Below are positions 8,849-17,304 of a stretch of DNA of 64,000 bases, one piece after another; positions within the stretch are counted from its first letter, which is position 1; every line of letters begins with the position of its first letter. The DNA is from CAZWVI01 sp964637165 (GTDB lineage: Bacteria > Planctomycetota > UBA1135), in contig CAZWVI010000003.1 of NCBI GenBank assembly GCA_964637165.1, forward strand, positions 1-64,000, read 5' to 3'. A model generated the notes under the pieces. The model saw nothing but the letters and a program-made list of their open reading frames with translations. It searched no databases and was not told the origin of the DNA. The position numbers and the translations under genes were made by a program.

Positions 8849-10138
8849 ATGTCACATCTTACCTCCTGCCTAGTAATTGGCGCAGGCGCAAGTGGCTTAG
8901 CTTTGTCACATGTCCTCAATTCCTCCAGTTGTGACGACTGGTTGTTGGTCGAGGCGCGCCCTGAGCTTGGCGGGAAAATAAAAACCATTCGAGACGATGG
9001 GGTTGTGTTGGAGCTTGGCCCCACTGGCTGGCTCGACCACCAGCCGGAGTGGTTAAAGATGGCGGACAGCCTAGGGCTTAGCCCGCTTCACTCAGATGTT
9101 GCAGACGATCAACGTCTCTTACTAGATAGGGGTAAATTAAAAACAATCCCAGCCATCGGGCCCCGGTTATTGCGCGCTGATTTTTTGAGCGCCTCCGCCA
9201 AAATTCGCCTCGCGTTGTCGGTTCTACATCCGCGGCAACTGCCAAAAGATGAAAGTGTTTACTCGCATGGCATGCGGCGCTTTGGGCGACAGCTGACCGA
9301 AACCCTGCTTGATGCCGCAGCCAGTGGATTGTTTGCCGGCGACCCACAAAAAATGTCGGTGCGCGCAAGTTTCCCACAGTTACTAAGTAAGCCGTCAAAG
9401 GGTCCACCTCCAAAAATCTGTTCATTCAAAAACGGAATGGACGAATTGGTGAAAGCCGCCCGAAGGCTTTACGCTAAAAATCTGCGGCTAAATTGTGAGA
9501 TAAGCAAGTTAGAGTTTGACGGGAAGCTATGGCGAGCTTGGAGCAATGAAGAACTTGTCGCTGAGACAGCACAAGTTGTAACAACCCTTCCAGCCGAAAA
9601 ATTGCTTGCCATTCTTGGAGAACAAGCACCAGATACCTTGAGCGTTTGCCAAGCCGCCATTAGCCGAACTGACTTAGCGGTCGTTGCGGGCGCATGGCCC
9701 GATGAAGATATTGAACATCCATGCAATGGCTTTGGAGTCCTTAGCCCAAGGGGTGAAAATGCCGGATTTTTGAATGTGCAATTCATTCATTCGATTTTTC
9801 CAGAACATGTAAAACCTGGCTTTAAGGTGCTTAAAACAATGTTGGGTGGAGCGGCCGACCCGCAAATTGCCGCCCGCGGCCAAAACGAGCTGAGCCAATT
9901 GGCCTTTGGAAAGCTCAGGAATTTGCTAGGAATAAAAGGTCCTCCAGAAAAACTTTGGGTTCACCAAATCCCCGGCGGTGTCCCCCAATACCAAGTTGGA
10001 CACTTACAGCGGCTGGCGGCAGCAGAGGCAGAACTCGCAGAAAAACTACCTGGCCTTCACTTGGCTGGCGACTCCTTTCATGGTGTTGGGTTGAACCCCG
10101 CAATTCGCCGTGCCCATCAAATCCCAATTGTTTGTTAA
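8849..10138 (+). CDS. hemG: Protoporphyrinogen/coproporphyrinogen oxidase, HemY/HemG type
   Basis: This FAD enzyme oxidises a porphyrinogen late in haem synthesis. The dinucleotide-binding motif is VIGAGASGLALSHVL near residue 8, followed by LLVEARPELGGKIKT and VLELGPTGWL, typical of the PPOX amine-oxidase fold. At the C terminus LPGLHLAGDSFHGVGLNPAIRRA is the usual final FAD contact. I start it at the ATG at 8849 because the open frame before it lacks homology and runs over the upstream promoter region. A HemW-like gene lies at 47-48 kb, so haem metabolism is represented twice in the window. Confidence 0.85.
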   Translation: MSHLTSCLVIGAGASGLALSHVLNSSSCDDWLLVEARPELGGKIKTIRDDGVVLELGPTGWLDHQPEWLKMADSLGLSPLHSDVADDQRLLLDRGKLKTIPAIGPRLLRADFLSASAKIRLALSVLHPRQLPKDESVYSHGMRRFGRQLTETLLDAAASGLFAGDPQKMSVRASFPQLLSKPSKGPPPKICSFKNGMDELVKAARRLYAKNLRLNCEISKLEFDGKLWRAWSNEELVAETAQVVTTLPAEKLLAILGEQAPDTLSVCQAAISRTDLAVVAGAWPDEDIEHPCNGFGVLSPRGENAGFLNVQFIHSIFPEHVKPGFKVLKTMLGGAADPQIAARGQNELSQLAFGKLRNLLGIKGPPEKLWVHQIPGGVPQYQVGHLQRLAAAEAELAEKLPGLHLAGDSFHGVGLNPAIRRAHQIPIVC

Positions 10139-10173
10139 AGTTAAGTTTGAAACTTAGTTTCATCCCCCCATCC

Positions 10174-10770
10174 ATGGAAGAAAAACGCGACCTGTCTCAA
10201 ACCATTGTTGACCTCAAACTCGCCCGCGACGGCGACGACGATGCCGCCAACCGCCTTTGGGAACGCTATTACGAAAAAATTGTGCCGGCAGTTCGCATTC
10301 GGCTTGGAGCCAAGTTGCGCTCCAAAATAGAAACTATGGATATTGTTCAGAACGTTTTCCTGGAGGCTGTTGGAACTGCTGATCAAAAGGAATTCAAGTC
10401 CGAAGGACACTTTCGTTCATGGTTAAGCCGTGTTGTAGAAAATAGAATTCGCAAAACTGCGCGCGACTTTGGCCGCCAAAAACGCGACATCAGTAAAGAG
10501 CGCCCACTCATGGACACTCAAGGTCAAGTTCGCAGTGACCGCCCCGGGAAATCTCGTCAACCAATTTCGATTCTTGAAGAATTTGATGAATTAGGACGCA
10601 TGGAAAAGGCAATGGAAGTGTTGCCGGAAGCAACCCGCGAGTTGTTGGTGATGCGCTTCTTTGACGAATTAACTTATGCAGAAATTGGCGAACGCACAGA
10701 GCGAAGTGAAGATGCCGCGCGCAAGGCGGTTAATCGCGCCGTGGCCCTACTTGGCCGCGAAATGGATTAA
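10174..10770 (+). CDS. ECF-type RNA polymerase sigma factor
   Basis: The 198-residue protein has region 2 (SKIETMDIVQNVFLEAV and the following HFRSWLSRVVENRIRKTARD) and region 4 (LPEATRELLVMRFFDELTYAEIGERTERSEDAARKAVNRAV), with no region 3, as in extracytoplasmic-function sigma factors. The ATG at 10174 is chosen because the preceding open frame is a shadow of the oxidase gene. No anti-sigma factor gene is next to it, so its control is not visible. The linker is long and rich in Arg and Asp. A small hairpin follows the stop. Confidence 0.9.
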   Translation: MEEKRDLSQTIVDLKLARDGDDDAANRLWERYYEKIVPAVRIRLGAKLRSKIETMDIVQNVFLEAVGTADQKEFKSEGHFRSWLSRVVENRIRKTARDFGRQKRDISKERPLMDTQGQVRSDRPGKSRQPISILEEFDELGRMEKAMEVLPEATRELLVMRFFDELTYAEIGERTERSEDAARKAVNRAVALLGREMD

Positions 10771-10773
10771 TAG

Positions 10774-10793
10774 TGACCCATTATTAGGGGTCA
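10774..10793. terminator. Small hairpin after the ECF sigma gene
   Basis: TGACCC (10774-10779) and GGGTCA (10788-10793) form 6-bp arms around an 8-nt loop, 4 nt after the stop codon. There is no T run. The same arms occur 6 nt after the parB stop. The remaining 150 bp up to the Clp-like gene hold no gene I can support. Confidence 0.3.
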
Positions 10794-10942
10794 GAGTCTG
10801 GAGTGGGTTGGGAGCGGCGCCTTCAACGCCACCCCCGATTAATTGCTGTAAACAGCGAAAAGCCCTTAGTCACGACCCAGCAACCCTCCAGAAGCTAGGC
10901 CACCCACAACATCGACCGGGCTCGCTAATACTTAAGAAAAAT

Positions 10943-13123
10943 CTATGATTTCTCTTCGCGGCTGGCTTTAAATGAAACCGATGTCTTGCCAGGAGTGCCG
11001 TAATTTGTTTCAACCAACACTGCCGATGCTTCGGCTGAGCGTTCGGAAAGCTTTTCACTAATTGGCTTTAATAGCATTCCATCGACACACCGTTTTAACG
11101 CTCTGGCGCCTGCTGACCCTTGACTCAATATTTCCTCTTCCACTCCTTCTCCTAACTGTAACTCTAAACCATAACTGCTCAACTCGCGGCGCACCTTCTT
11201 TAGACGCAAGTCCAACAATTCTCGCAACTCTGATGTGGTTAAGAAATCGAAGGCAACAACCGCGTCAACCAACGCCAACAGATTGTTGGATTTGATTTCC
11301 GCGCGCGCACCCGGCCCTGTACTTTGGCAAGTAAAGACAAAACTCTGATGTTCAATAATTGTTTTCTGCCCACTCGACAATTCCAAAAACCCATCGCGCA
11401 AAATTTCAGCAAATTTGTCGAGCACTTTTTGGTCGGAACGATCTGCACCGTCAAGTGAAATTAACCCCCAAGGAGACTTTCGTAAATAAGCAGCGATTAT
11501 TCCTTCGCGACGAACTCCTCGACGAAGACAAAGTCCAAACAATTCCTCGACACCACGCTCGTCTTCATAATCACCTAGGTCAATGTTCAACATCATGTCG
11601 TCGCGACCTGACAAATGAGCCGACAATGTTTTTGCAGCTTCAGATTTACCAACCCCTGGGGGTCCATGAAAAACCATAACGGCACGTGCTTTGGAATAGC
11701 TGGTGGAGCGCGCATACACTTGAGCAATTTCACCAATTGCCGATTCTTGACCGGCGAGGCGTTGCTCTAAAGCATGTGCAACAGATTCGGAAGTGCTGTG
11801 TTCTCTGGCAAGTATTTTGTCCAAGCCAACTCCCGATGTTCGAGCAACCGCTTCGGCAACTTTGGCGGGAGTAATTGAAGATTGTGCGGCAATCAATGGC
11901 TCTGATTCATCAACCAACTCTTGGGGTCGCAACCCAGTTAGCAATTCCCAAGCACACGCTTGGTCCAATAAATCGACGGCCTTGCCTGGCAAACGATAGT
12001 CCGGTAAAAATTTTACTGACAAATCAATGGCGGCAGATAATGAGTCATCTTCTATTGAAGTGTCGTGGAAGGATTCGAGGTCAGCGCGAGCGTTTGCCAA
12101 AACTGCGAATACTTGCTCTGGGGCGAGTTCTTCTATGGCAATTGGCGAAAACTTTCGCAACAGCACTGGCTCGATTTTTTCAAAACGAGTAAATCCCCCA
12201 AGGCTCGCTGTGGAGATGCAGCGAATCGTTCCATTTTGCAAAACTTGACGCAACGCCTTTGCCGCCGCCGACTGCTGATTAAGACTATCGTCAAGTATTT
12301 GTGGTAACTCCTCGATGACTAAAACAATTTCGTCATCCATCCACACCCTTTTAAAGAACTCACTAAGTTGTTGTAGGTGATCTCCTTCGGGATTTAACCC
12401 AAAGCGCAAGCTCGCATCGGTAATCCGGTAAAACTTACTATTCTTTAATTCGATATCACCATCTTCGCTAGCAATCCAATCGACGAAGCCGCGAAACAAA
12501 CTTGCTTTACCAATTCCATCTTCGCCAACCAACATTGGGCGACAACAGTTAACTAAAGATGTTGCCAATTGTTTAAAGATATCCGAATGGCCAATGATGC
12601 GACCCGGGGTAACCTCAACTGCAAAGCTACCAAGGCCGTCGCATTCTTGTCCAACCTGATTAGTCGCGCGGCGCAATTCAAGTAGCCGCTCAGTTTCGCG
12701 CAACAATCTTGTTGAAGCATTTTCTTCGGCGCGACTTCTAACCGCGTTTAATACTCGCGTCGGAACCGCGCGTTGGTCGAGCAAAATTGCGTACAACAAA
12801 TGAACCGGCTGAGTTCTTTCAGCAAAACGCGCACTCTTTAAAGTTGCCTCGCGAAAAATACTTTGCACGCGCGGACTAAAAACAACATCGTCAGCAGAAA
12901 TGCGTTGGCGGTCGTCACGCAACCAAGCCGCGATTACTTTTTCTAATCGTTGGGGTTCTAGTTTGGTGGCGGCAAACACTCGATTCACATCCGCTCCACC
13001 CACTGTTAGCAATCCAAGAAAAACATGCTCAACCCCCACGTAGCCGGATTGATATTTCCAAGCCATGCGAATCGCCATGTCGGCGACTTTCTGAGAAGCG
13101 GGGGATAGCTGACTAAAATCCAT
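10943..13123 (-). CDS. ClpB/ClpC-like AAA+ protein with degenerate second ATPase
   Basis: The order is Clp N domain (about 1-140, with VGVEHVFLGLL and QPVHLLYAILLDQ), a first AAA+ module with Walker A GEDGIGKAS and Walker B-like LVIEELPQIL, and a second AAA+ module with intact Walker A GPPGVGKSEAAK. In the second module the Walker B Glu is missing (LISLDGADR instead of LLDEIEK), sensor 1 is altered (CQSTG) and the arginine-finger region reads LVDAVVAF. Sensor 2 (GARALKR) is kept. It therefore may bind but poorly hydrolyse ATP there. It is shorter than ClpB (726 residues) and lacks the long coiled-coil middle domain. Its start overlaps the FHA gene stop by 1 nt, so it is the last gene of a FIST-FHA-Clp operon. 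Confidence 0.8.
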   Translation of the reverse strand: MDFSQLSPASQKVADMAIRMAWKYQSGYVGVEHVFLGLLTVGGADVNRVFAATKLEPQRLEKVIAAWLRDDRQRISADDVVFSPRVQSIFREATLKSARFAERTQPVHLLYAILLDQRAVPTRVLNAVRSRAEENASTRLLRETERLLELRRATNQVGQECDGLGSFAVEVTPGRIIGHSDIFKQLATSLVNCCRPMLVGEDGIGKASLFRGFVDWIASEDGDIELKNSKFYRITDASLRFGLNPEGDHLQQLSEFFKRVWMDDEIVLVIEELPQILDDSLNQQSAAAKALRQVLQNGTIRCISTASLGGFTRFEKIEPVLLRKFSPIAIEELAPEQVFAVLANARADLESFHDTSIEDDSLSAAIDLSVKFLPDYRLPGKAVDLLDQACAWELLTGLRPQELVDESEPLIAAQSSITPAKVAEAVARTSGVGLDKILAREHSTSESVAHALEQRLAGQESAIGEIAQVYARSTSYSKARAVMVFHGPPGVGKSEAAKTLSAHLSGRDDMMLNIDLGDYEDERGVEELFGLCLRRGVRREGIIAAYLRKSPWGLISLDGADRSDQKVLDKFAEILRDGFLELSSGQKTIIEHQSFVFTCQSTGPGARAEIKSNNLLALVDAVVAFDFLTTSELRELLDLRLKKVRRELSSYGLELQLGEGVEEEILSQGSAGARALKRCVDGMLLKPISEKLSERSAEASAVLVETNYGTPGKTSVSFKASREEKS

Positions 13124-13446
13124 TAATCAACATCGCCCTCCAAGATTTCAACCATCGTGTTGCCAACCGTGAAAGTTACTCCCACTGAAATTGGCGTGCT
13201 CGAACCAAGCTTCATTTCGCTGTCACCTATCCAGGTGCCACCTGGGGATTCAAGATTCTCCAGCCACAACATTCCGCGCTTTATTTCTAGCGCGACATGC
13301 CGGGCCGAAACTTTTTGATCCTGCTCTAAGCGCAAGTCGGCATCTCGCGAGCGACCAATTACCAAGCGACCGTTCATGGTGTAATGACAAAGGCCGTCCA
13401 TTGGCCCGGTCACGACCTCAACACGGATTATTCGCTCGTCACTCAT
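13123..13446 (-). CDS. Stand-alone FHA domain protein
   Basis: The whole 107-residue protein is one forkhead-associated domain, which binds phosphothreonine peptides. The signature residues are visible: GRSRDADL, then SARHVALEI, then LESPGGTWIGD. It overlaps the FIST gene by 8 nt and the Clp-like gene by 1 nt. No Ser/Thr kinase gene is present in the window, so the phosphorylated partner is unknown. Adaptor function for the Clp-like protein is an inference from the overlap. Confidence 0.88.
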   Translation of the reverse strand: MSDERIIRVEVVTGPMDGLCHYTMNGRLVIGRSRDADLRLEQDQKVSARHVALEIKRGMLWLENLESPGGTWIGDSEMKLGSSTPISVGVTFTVGNTMVEILEGDVD

Positions 13447-14626
13447 CTTGTACTTCTTTATCGACCAAAAGCCCCATACTTATTGAGAATCCGTGAATAT
13501 AGGGCAAGCCACACACGCTGCCGATTTCCCCTGCCGCAAACATGCCGGCCACGGCCATTTCGGGAAAATACACTGACGTCATGCCAGCATCATGGCTCGA
13601 CTTGCCAAAAAGACCTTCGCCACGTCCGGTGCAACAGAACATAAGTGCCCCTGCAGCATGAGGATACAGCCCACTAGCCAAGCCTAAAGTGTCGGCCATT
13701 TGATGATGAGCAGTCTCCTTGTCGCGAGCGTGAAAACGCAAACTCATGCCATCTTTTACTTGGTCGCTTACCGCCACCGCTCCAGAGTGGGCATCGATTC
13801 CAACCACCCCACGAATAACATATTCATTTGAGCCAATCTCACCCAGTGAGCGGACTTTGCCCAGCCCAACTTGCGGCGCTTGACGGAAAAAGCGTGCTTC
13901 GGCCTCGTCCATATCTGCCAACATGTCAGAAAGCCCTTGGTAGGCCGGCTGGTTATCCAACTCCAAAACCACATTGTCCTCGCTGCGCGTAACCACAAAT
14001 GAAGGGCCTATTGGTCGGCAGCCCTGAGCAACTAGCGGCTCGAAGGCTGCGCCGGTGTCCATGACTAATCCGGCAACTCCACTTGAGCAAACGCGGTCAT
14101 TAATAATTATTCGGTTTTGCTGTGACTCTTGGCCACCACTCAACACTGCCCCAACAATTGAAGGCATATTTCCATGCTCGCGAAGTGAAGTCAAAAACAG
14201 TGACAGCGGAAAGCTGTATGGGTCGGCCAACAAAACCACGCTGGCCTCTTCGCCGACATCTGGCCAGCCACGCACCATGCCACCTTCACCTTCGTGTTCA
14301 TAATTTAATTGGAAAGCTTGCGCGCGAGCTCCAGGAATTCGCGCCGCCCAAACCGCAATCCCAGGTCCATATTCGATTTCAACCGGACCGGCGATTACTC
14401 CGCTTCCAGAGCCACCAATCAGAGTTTCAGGGCCAAGTCCGTGCTGTATTTCTTGACAAATTTCCTCGGCATTCGCGCTATGGTCGTGAGTAAAAAACAC
14501 TAGGGCAATGTCAGGGTTTCCACCAAGACGGTCGAGCACCCCTTCGATTATTTCGCGAATCGCAATCGTGGTGTCGGGATTAACCGACAAAGCCGCAGTA
14601 GCGGTAAATTTTGCAGATGAATTCAT
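13439..14626 (-). CDS. FIST-domain sensory protein
   Basis: The protein carries FIST N (about residues 20-210, with IALVFFTHDHSANAEEICQEI and LIGGSGSGVIAG) followed by FIST C (about 220-375, ending with YFPEMAVAGMFAAGEIGSVCG). FIST modules are thought to sense small ligands, possibly amino acids, and are usually found beside kinases or methyl-accepting proteins. Here it is alone as the first gene of an operon with an FHA and a Clp-like protein. No signal peptide or membrane segment is present, so it is cytoplasmic. Confidence 0.88.
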   Translation of the reverse strand: MNSSAKFTATAALSVNPDTTIAIREIIEGVLDRLGGNPDIALVFFTHDHSANAEEICQEIQHGLGPETLIGGSGSGVIAGPVEIEYGPGIAVWAARIPGARAQAFQLNYEHEGEGGMVRGWPDVGEEASVVLLADPYSFPLSLFLTSLREHGNMPSIVGAVLSGGQESQQNRIIINDRVCSSGVAGLVMDTGAAFEPLVAQGCRPIGPSFVVTRSEDNVVLELDNQPAYQGLSDMLADMDEAEARFFRQAPQVGLGKVRSLGEIGSNEYVIRGVVGIDAHSGAVAVSDQVKDGMSLRFHARDKETAHHQMADTLGLASGLYPHAAGALMFCCTGRGEGLFGKSSHDAGMTSVYFPEMAVAGMFAAGEIGSVCGLPYIHGFSISMGLLVDKEVQDE

Positions 14627-14651
14627 CCCAATCCCTTAGTCCTGTTTAATG

Positions 14652-15314
14652 CTAAAACGCCGCTGCTGGATCAAAACCAGTTGGCGCTTCCGGGTCGTCA
14701 AACTCATCCAACACCGTAATGGTGTCAGCCTTGAGTCGGTATAAGTCTTCAATAATTCCATCTTCCATTTCAAAAATGACTTCTAGCGTGCCAACAACCT
14801 CCAAGGTGTTATAGCTGTAATCGATGCCCTCCGAGTTTGGTGTGCTCACCCGAATCAATTCATTAACCCGCGGTGGAGCACCAAAGCAACAACCCCACAA
14901 ACTGCGCACCAAATGAAACTCGCTAATATTTTCAAAGTCCACATCTGGAAGCATAAATCCTTTCATAAAAACTTTGCGGCCATGCAATTTGTCCACAAAA
15001 CTGGGAAAGGGCGGGCTCTTGTCTTCATCAAAAATCCACGCGCCTAAAACATCAACGTCGATGGTAATTGGATCTTCGCTGGTTCCGGCACGTTCAAGTC
15101 CGGCAAAATCTATTTCTGCGTCGCGAAACAAATCGAAACCCTCGGTGGCCAACTTTTCTTCAGTGTTAATAGTTGGCGCAGCGTCACCAACGGCGAGTTT
15201 AACTTCTTCCGCCACCGGCGACGCTTCATCAAACTGAGTTGTTGGTGGAAGCGACTCTTCGCTACACGCAAGAACACTTAAAGATAAAGCTAGAATTAGA
15301 TTAATGTTTTTCAT
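14652..15314 (-). CDS. DUF3299 lipoprotein
   Basis: The signal sequence ends in a lipobox-like SVLAC at about residue 17. The domain covers about 85-205, with GRKVFMKGFMLPDV, then SLWGCCFGAPPRVNELIRV, matching the DUF3299 pattern of a beta-rich domain with a Cys in a CxFG-like motif. It is separated by 2 nt from the upstream permease gene. In bacteria with such trios the DUF3299 protein is probably the exported or periplasmic partner of the ABC permease; its substrate is unknown. Confidence 0.75.
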   Translation of the reverse strand: MKNINLILALSLSVLACSEESLPPTTQFDEASPVAEEVKLAVGDAAPTINTEEKLATEGFDLFRDAEIDFAGLERAGTSEDPITIDVDVLGAWIFDEDKSPPFPSFVDKLHGRKVFMKGFMLPDVDFENISEFHLVRSLWGCCFGAPPRVNELIRVSTPNSEGIDYSYNTLEVVGTLEVIFEMEDGIIEDLYRLKADTITVLDEFDDPEAPTGFDPAAAF

Positions 15315-15316
15315 TT

Positions 15317-16588
15317 TTACAAGGCGGACGAAAGATGTTTTGCCGCTTCGGTGCGGTATGCCGACATCGCCGGAACTAAACCCGCGAGAGCTCCTGTAGC
15401 AATTACCAAAACGAGTAGTTGCAATTCGGCTGGACCAGGCATGGCTGAAACTTCTACGCCGGTTCTGGCTAACAATTCCGTGGCGGCAAAATGCACACCA
15501 AGACCCGCCATTAGCAAACCAAGAACTCCACCGAGCATAGACACCGTGGCAGCTTCGCCAACGATTAACAAAAGCACGGTTGAACGGCTAGCACCTAAGG
15601 CCCGCAAAATTGCAAACTCTTTTCGGCGTGAACCCATGGTGTTGTAAACCGCAACCAGTACGCCGGCCAACGCAACCACCACGACTAATGCTGCCACCAA
15701 GCGCAACGCCTTATCGGCCACGCCAACAATTTCAAACAGGCGGCGAATTTCGGTAGCCGGTTGCGCGGCTTGCACATCAAGTCGATTGTTTAGTTCGCGC
15801 CACAATCGAATGTGATAGTAACCAGGCTTTGAACGCACAAATATTGCACTTATGCCGCGCGGGTCACGCGCGCCGCCACCTTGATTACTGCTGGCTTGAT
15901 GCCCTTCAACTTTCCAATAGGCACCGGCTGGAATAAAAATGGCGCGGTCAAGTGGAGTGCCGGTTGGCTCTAAAACTCCAACGACGGTGGCGGCTAACTC
16001 TTCGTGTTGCTCCGCTTGGGGGTTAGCGCGCAAGTCGTGCGCCGGATGAAAATTCGCACCGAGTTGCAAGCCGGTAGCCGAGCCGGCGACCGCTGCAACT
16101 TCGGCACCATGATGATGAACTCCACCAATTAACTCTTGATAATCTGCGCGCAAATCATTCGCTGAATAGTTAAACGCTGAACCAGCCGCAAATCGCAGTT
16201 TGCCATAATCAGCAAACTCAACCTGATTAAACAAATCATCGGTCACGCCAACAATTCTCCAACCGCGCCAACTATCCCCAACCATTAAAGGAACTGTCCA
16301 AGTAACTCCATCGGTTTCACGCAGCTCATCCCAAACTGAAAACGGAATGTTGCCGGGGCTCTGCCCCATTTGATACATGGTGTTTAAAGTTAACTCAAGT
16401 GGCGAACCCTTGGCACCTACAACTAAATCACAAATTGCCGCGGATCGTTTGAATCCATCTTCGCCAGCTTGACGAATTGCGCCAACGCTAACAAAAAGTC
16501 CAACACCTAGGGCTACCGACAAAGTTGTCAGAAGTGTTGCCAATGGCCGGCGGCGTAAATTGCGAATTACAATTGAAGTTTTCTTCAC
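15317..16588 (-). CDS. ABC transporter permease, MacB/FtsX type
   Basis: One N-terminal membrane helix (about 15-35) is followed by a large periplasmic domain and three C-terminal helices (about 290-415), the classic type VII ABC (MacB/LolCE) topology. The FtsX motif YNTMGSRRKEFAILRALGAS is at about 315. It overlaps the ATPase gene by 4 nt and is followed by the DUF3299 lipoprotein. The topology indicates mechanotransmission or lipoprotein release rather than transmembrane import. Confidence 0.88.
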   Translation of the reverse strand: MKKTSIVIRNLRRRPLATLLTTLSVALGVGLFVSVGAIRQAGEDGFKRSAAICDLVVGAKGSPLELTLNTMYQMGQSPGNIPFSVWDELRETDGVTWTVPLMVGDSWRGWRIVGVTDDLFNQVEFADYGKLRFAAGSAFNYSANDLRADYQELIGGVHHHGAEVAAVAGSATGLQLGANFHPAHDLRANPQAEQHEELAATVVGVLEPTGTPLDRAIFIPAGAYWKVEGHQASSNQGGGARDPRGISAIFVRSKPGYYHIRLWRELNNRLDVQAAQPATEIRRLFEIVGVADKALRLVAALVVVVALAGVLVAVYNTMGSRRKEFAILRALGASRSTVLLLIVGEAATVSMLGGVLGLLMAGLGVHFAATELLARTGVEVSAMPGPAELQLLVLVIATGALAGLVPAMSAYRTEAAKHLSSAL

Positions 16589-17241
16589 TGCAAATCCTCC
16601 ATGCGCACAATGCGATCCATGCGTGCGGCAACTCCGTCGTCATGAGTTACGCACACCAAAGTAATTTCATTGTCGCGACAGGTTGTTGTTAATAATTCCA
16701 AAACTGCATCGCGGTTACTTGCGTCCAGACTTCCGGTCGGTTCATCGGCTAAAATTACTTGTGGCTTGTTAACCAAGGCTCGCGCCAAAGCCACGCGCGC
16801 TTGTTGTCCCGCCGACAACTGACTTGGATAATGACCAACACGGTGGCTTAAGCCAACGGCGGCAAGTAATTTGAGCGCTGCCGATTTGTTGTCATTATTT
16901 TTCTTGCGCGCAAAGCAAGCACCTAGTTCAACATTTTCTTTGGCACTGAATCCATCTAACAAATGAAAGGACTGGAAAACACAACCACAATTTTTTGCGC
17001 GAAAACTATCTCGCTGATGTTCAGACAAATTAGTCAAAATCTCACCGGCAACTTCAATCTCTCCGGAATCAGCGACCAACAAACCGCTAAGCAAATTAAG
17101 CAAGGTCGTTTTTCCAGAACCCGATTCGCCAACCAACGCCACCTGCTCACCCTTGGCAATTTCCATGCTAGGGATGTGTAAAACCGGTTGGCTCTTGCCC
17201 TCTGCGGTGAAGGACTTAGTAACTTGGTGGAGGCGTATCAC
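16585..17241 (-). CDS. ABC transporter ATPase, LolD/MacB type
   Basis: The protein starts VIRLHQVTKSF and has Walker A GESGSGKTTLL, the Q loop in CVFQSFHLL, signature LSAGQQARVALARAL and Walker B VILADEPTGSLD followed by the H loop in VCVTHD. I choose the GTG at 17241, giving 218 residues. The longer frame that begins at 17433 would run over the start of the divergent dehydrogenase gene and has no similarity. It is the first gene of the ATPase-permease-DUF3299 operon. Confidence 0.88.
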   Translation of the reverse strand: MIRLHQVTKSFTAEGKSQPVLHIPSMEIAKGEQVALVGESGSGKTTLLNLLSGLLVADSGEIEVAGEILTNLSEHQRDSFRAKNCGCVFQSFHLLDGFSAKENVELGACFARKKNNDNKSAALKLLAAVGLSHRVGHYPSQLSAGQQARVALARALVNKPQVILADEPTGSLDASNRDAVLELLTTTCRDNEITLVCVTHDDGVAARMDRIVRMEDLQ

Positions 17242-17304
17242 TTTTCTAGGTTTAAGTAGAATACGCTCCCCACGTAACTCGGAATCCCCTCCATAAAAAA
17301 CATC

